A DNA stretch of 7,903 nucleotides from Spirochaetia bacterium (GTDB lineage Bacteria > Spirochaetota > UBA12135): positions 1 through 7,903 of the forward strand of contig DNNS01000680.1 of the NCBI GenBank assembly GCA_003497555.1, written 5' to 3'. Below the pieces are notes generated by a model that saw only the letters and a list, made by a program, of their open reading frames with translations, ran no database searches and was not told where the DNA came from. This document shows, one piece after another, positions 5,788 to 7,903 of this stretch. Each line of letters opens with the position of its first letter. The stretch's first letter is position 1. The translations under genes and the position numbers were made by a program.

Positions 5788-5984
5788 TAGCCAAGCAAAT
5801 ATTTTCCCAGCATTGCAGAAAAAGTAAAAGGATCAATAGGCTGGCTTTGTACGCGCGAAAGAAACTCTTTAAAAATAATAATATGATCGAAAAATACCAA
5901 CAGGTTGTAAAAGACGCCAAAAAAAATAAAATGATTCCCTGATTGAAAAGGGATTGTTACTAATTGTTGGGCATAGTAAGCCAT
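5787..5984 (-). CDS. Small hypothetical ORF coupled to cas6, possibly a gene remnant
   Basis: This 65-codon ORF has its TAA overlapping the cas6 ATG by one base (TAATG), as in a genuine operon. The product is aromatic and hydrophobic in its middle (FIFFGVFYNLLVFFDHIIIF, about 19-38) and I do not recognise it. An in-frame stop lies two codons before the ATG, and only a weak GAG motif is present as ribosome binding site. It may be a small protein, a leader that couples translation into cas6, or the 3' remnant of a larger cas gene cut off when the repeat element at 6013-6088 arrived. The overlap is the only strong support. Confidence 0.4.
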   Translation of the reverse strand: MAYYAQQLVTIPFQSGNHFIFFGVFYNLLVFFDHIIIFKEFLSRVQSQPIDPFTFSAMLGKYLLG

Positions 5985-6012
5985 AATTTAATCTCATTGT
6001 AAAATTAAAGAG

Positions 6013-6088
6013 TTTCTCGCAGAGCTCGCTGAGCACGCAGAGGGGTTGATCAACATCGTGGTTGAATCTCTGCGAGTTCTGCGCGAAA
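6013..6088. repeat. Small palindromic repeat element built from 9-bp units
   Basis: Inverted arms at 6013-6029 and 6072-6088 match at 15 of 17 positions. The left arm continues into three tandem 9-bp units of the form CGC(A/T)GAGNN at 6018-6044, and the right arm holds two more units in inverted orientation. The centre contains a 10-bp palindrome GTTGATCAAC at 6045-6054. CGCAGAG-type dispersed elements of this sort are common in intergenic DNA of many bacteria. An ORF reading through it on the minus strand is repeat-derived and not annotated. No transposase is present, so it would be non-autonomous. Confidence 0.6.
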
Positions 6089-6181
6089 TCATTTGACACG
6101 CTGAATTTTACTACGAAATTTTAATTATTATTAATCAGCATCGCCGAATTTATCCGTGTAGAAAGTTTCAATTTTTCATAT

Positions 6182-6187
6182 TATAAT
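6182..6187 (+). promoter_or_regulatory. Candidate -10 box before the membrane protein and purM
   Basis: A perfect TATAAT lies 23 bp before the ATG at 6211. No good -35 is found at 16-18 bp; the best at 17 bp is TAGAAA. An AGGA ribosome binding site at 6202-6205 follows, 5 nt before the ATG, which would leave a leader of under 20 nt. Confidence 0.4.
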
Positions 6188-6210
6188 ACCTCCGTCCCGG
6201 CAGGAAAATT

Positions 6211-6909
6211 ATGTTTTTTATCCGTACTGTTTTTGCAGGTTTTACTGCTCTTTTTAAAACTCTGCTTTTAACAGTATGTACGGCCGGTGTTCTGCTGCTT
6301 TTAAAATATTTGTATCCGGGCAATACCGGACTTTTTCAGATAACCAGGCTTGATTTTACAGTTGAACTGGCTTCATATACCGTAATATTTTTTCCCTGCC
6401 TGTTGTTTTCTTTTCCGGTTTTTTTTTCTCCAGGGACAAAATTTTATTTATTAAAATGTTTTATCGGCTTGCTGTACGGCGCTGCGGTGTTTTTACTGCT
6501 GTACTTTGCCCTCTATACGGGAACACTGTATGCCCAGATTAACGAAATTAATATCAATGAATATAAAAAAATATTTTCAGCCCCGGTTTCACTGGTCATC
6601 AGGCCTTCTTTTGAAAAAAAAGCCGCCTGGCAGAGCCGTTTTAAAGAAAAAAACCCGGGTTCCGCCGCCCTGTTTTTTGAAAACCGCCTGCAGGAAAAAT
6701 TCATGGCCTGGGCCGAATTTATTCAAAAAAAAATTCCAGACGCATTTTTAATCCGGATGGCGGCCGGTTTTTTTTACAGTATTTATTTCTTCCTGATTGC
6801 CCTGCTGAAACTGCCGGCCCTGAAAAAAAATATCTGGCTCTATAAAACCGTTCAGTTTAATCTGCTGATAACAATTAACTGCGCCTTTTATCTGGCTGCG
6901 CTGCGGTAA
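6211..6909 (+). CDS. Integral membrane protein of unknown function
   Basis: This is a 232-residue protein with about five predicted membrane segments (roughly 10-33, 53-73, 80-104, 182-199, 212-231). Between the third and fourth lies a hydrophilic, lysine-rich stretch (about 107-180) that could form a cytoplasmic or external domain with amphipathic helices. I do not recognise the family and see no catalytic motif. The ATG at 6211 has AGGA 5 nt upstream. The gene ends 3 nt before purM on the same strand, so the two are almost surely co-transcribed. A link to purine synthesis is not implied by the sequence. Base composition resembles purM and the left operon, so it is part of the backbone rather than the accessory segment. 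Confidence 0.75.
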   Translation: MFFIRTVFAGFTALFKTLLLTVCTAGVLLLLKYLYPGNTGLFQITRLDFTVELASYTVIFFPCLLFSFPVFFSPGTKFYLLKCFIGLLYGAAVFLLLYFALYTGTLYAQINEININEYKKIFSAPVSLVIRPSFEKKAAWQSRFKEKNPGSAALFFENRLQEKFMAWAEFIQKKIPDAFLIRMAAGFFYSIYFFLIALLKLPALKKNIWLYKTVQFNLLITINCAFYLAALR

Positions 6910-6912
6910 ACT

Positions 6913-7903
6913 ATGAACTGCCAATCGGAAAACTATTCAAACCGCGGAGTTTCTTATAAAAAGGAAGACGTGCAGCAGGCTGTAAAAAATCTGCATCCCG
7001 GTCTTTTTGCCGGCGCTTTTTGCAAAATTCTTCCTTTTAAAAACCGTAAATCCGATATTATGATTCTGCACGCCGATACAGCCGGCACCAAGCCGCTCTT
7101 AAACTATCTCTACTGGAAAGAAACCGGCGATCTGTCCGTATTCCGCGATCTGGCCCGTGATGCGGTGGTTATGAATACCGACGATATTTTATGCGCGGGT
7201 CTGATTGATAATTTTACCATCAGCACAACCATCAGCCGCAACAAATTTCTCATCCCGGCGGAAATTATAAAAGAATTAATCGCGGGTGTGGAAGAATGCG
7301 CAGAACTGTTTCGCAATTACAAAATAGCGGCGGTAACTGCCGGCGGGGAAACAGCCGATGCCGGTGACGTAATCCGCACGCTTGATACCGGCTGTACGGT
7401 TTTTTCCTGCGGTAAATCTTCCGAGATAATCGATAATTCCCGCATCGCGCCCGGTCTTTGTATAGTCGGGCTTGAATCTTCAGGCCGGGCAATTTATGAA
7501 AATGCTTATAACAGCGGCATCGGGTCCAACGGACTCACATCCTGCCGGCATGATCTTTTTTCTTCCTGGTATCCGGAACATTTTCCTGAAGCGCTTGACC
7601 CGTATATGCCCAAAGAATACGCATATACCGGGAAATTCCGCATGAACGATCCGCTGCCCGGCACGGAAATTACAATCGGCCGTGCGGTTATTTCTCCTAC
7701 CCGCACCTATGCTCCGGTTATGAAAGAAATTCTTCCCCGGTTCCGAAAAAAAATAAAAGGCCTGGTGCATTGCACCGGCGGCGGCCAGACCAAGTGCCTC
7801 AAATTTTCAAAACAGATTCATTTTATAAAAAATAATCTCTTTATCATTCCGCCGCTCTTCCGGCTGATTGCCGAAAAAACATCCATGAAGGAAATGTGGC
7901 GGG
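6913..7903 (+). CDS. purM: Phosphoribosylformylglycinamidine cyclo-ligase (AIR synthetase), incomplete at window end
   Basis: PurM closes the imidazole ring in the fifth step of purine synthesis, converting FGAM and ATP to AIR, ADP and phosphate in the cytosol. The first 330 residues are visible; the family form is roughly 385-390 residues, so the C-terminus lies outside. Seen in order: SNRGVSYKKEDV at 9-20, HADTAGTKPLL at 53-63 (nucleotide-binding loop), DLARDAVVMNTDDILCAG at 79-96, TAGGETADAGD at 142-152, GSNGLTSCRHD at 204-214, SPTRTYAP at 261-268, HCTGGGQTK at 286-294 and NLFIIPPLF at 308-316. This is the long, divergent PurM subtype and not the E. coli type. In the binding loop the usual HADGAGTK reads HADTAGTK. 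The ATG follows the membrane-protein stop by 3 nt with no clear Shine-Dalgarno sequence, suggesting coupling. Confidence 0.9.
   Translation, partial: MNCQSENYSNRGVSYKKEDVQQAVKNLHPGLFAGAFCKILPFKNRKSDIMILHADTAGTKPLLNYLYWKETGDLSVFRDLARDAVVMNTDDILCAGLIDNFTISTTISRNKFLIPAEIIKELIAGVEECAELFRNYKIAAVTAGGETADAGDVIRTLDTGCTVFSCGKSSEIIDNSRIAPGLCIVGLESSGRAIYENAYNSGIGSNGLTSCRHDLFSSWYPEHFPEALDPYMPKEYAYTGKFRMNDPLPGTEITIGRAVISPTRTYAPVMKEILPRFRKKIKGLVHCTGGGQTKCLKFSKQIHFIKNNLFIIPPLFRLIAEKTSMKEMWR

Noticed and set aside
5869..6099. Minus-strand 76-codon open frame
   Set aside because: Its first third reads through the palindromic repeat element and the rest overlaps the ORF at 5787-5984 in another frame, with no family resemblance.
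6093..6121. TTGACA at 6093-6098 as a -35 box for the membrane protein gene
   Set aside because: No acceptable -10 occurs at 16-18 bp downstream, and the TATAAT at 6182 is too far away.
7110..7770. Several minus-strand open frames opposite purM
   Set aside because: All lie antisense to strongly conserved PurM motifs and have no recognisable content.

Overview
The window carries a chromosomal backbone of moderate GC content, interrupted by a more AT-rich accessory segment. The backbone holds a minus-strand operon at 6-4007 and a plus-strand pair running from 6211 off the right edge. The accessory segment lies at about 4110-6190. The taxon cannot be fixed from sequence alone. The incomplete purM at the right end is of the long, divergent type that I associate with Bacteroidetes, spirochaetes and some other anaerobic lineages. 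Together with the relic CRISPR locus and a toxin-antitoxin pair, this suggests an anaerobic or host/sediment-associated Gram-negative-like bacterium. That is inference only.

Left region (6-4007, minus strand). Three tightly overlapping genes are read in the order 2H phosphoesterase (LigT/2'-5' RNA ligase-like), then a GtrA membrane domain fused to a ribulose-phosphate-3-epimerase domain, then a 772-residue three-domain protein. That last protein joins a Pol-beta-type nucleotidyltransferase, a histidine phosphatase and a sugar-phosphate nucleotidylyltransferase. The overlaps are 8 nt and 1 nt, with good ribosome binding sites, so this looks like one translationally coupled unit. The enzyme set (sugar-phosphate epimerase, phosphatase, NTP-dependent activation, lipid-linked sugar membrane domain) suggests a compact pathway that makes and exports an unusual activated pentose or polyol for a cell-surface glycan. 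The domains are visible in the sequence; the pathway is inferred. This is the most unusual part of the window.

Middle region (4110-5984). This is a decayed CRISPR locus. A cas6 endoribonuclease gene (minus strand, 4888-5787) is followed 14 nt downstream by a degenerate repeat (4847-4873). A second degenerate repeat lies at 4191-4222, and a long hairpin that fits a minus-strand terminator at 4108-4148. The two repeats share their central core. One keeps its 5' part and the other its 3' part, and a complete, AT-rich brnT-brnA toxin-antitoxin module in the opposite orientation sits between them. No cas1, cas2, effector genes or spacer array are present here. A 65-codon ORF overlaps the cas6 start by one base.

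Right region (6001-7903). A small palindromic repeat element (6013-6088) built from 9-bp units separates the relic from the plus-strand genes. These are a 232-residue membrane protein of unknown function and, 3 nt after it, purM (AIR synthetase), cut by the window end.
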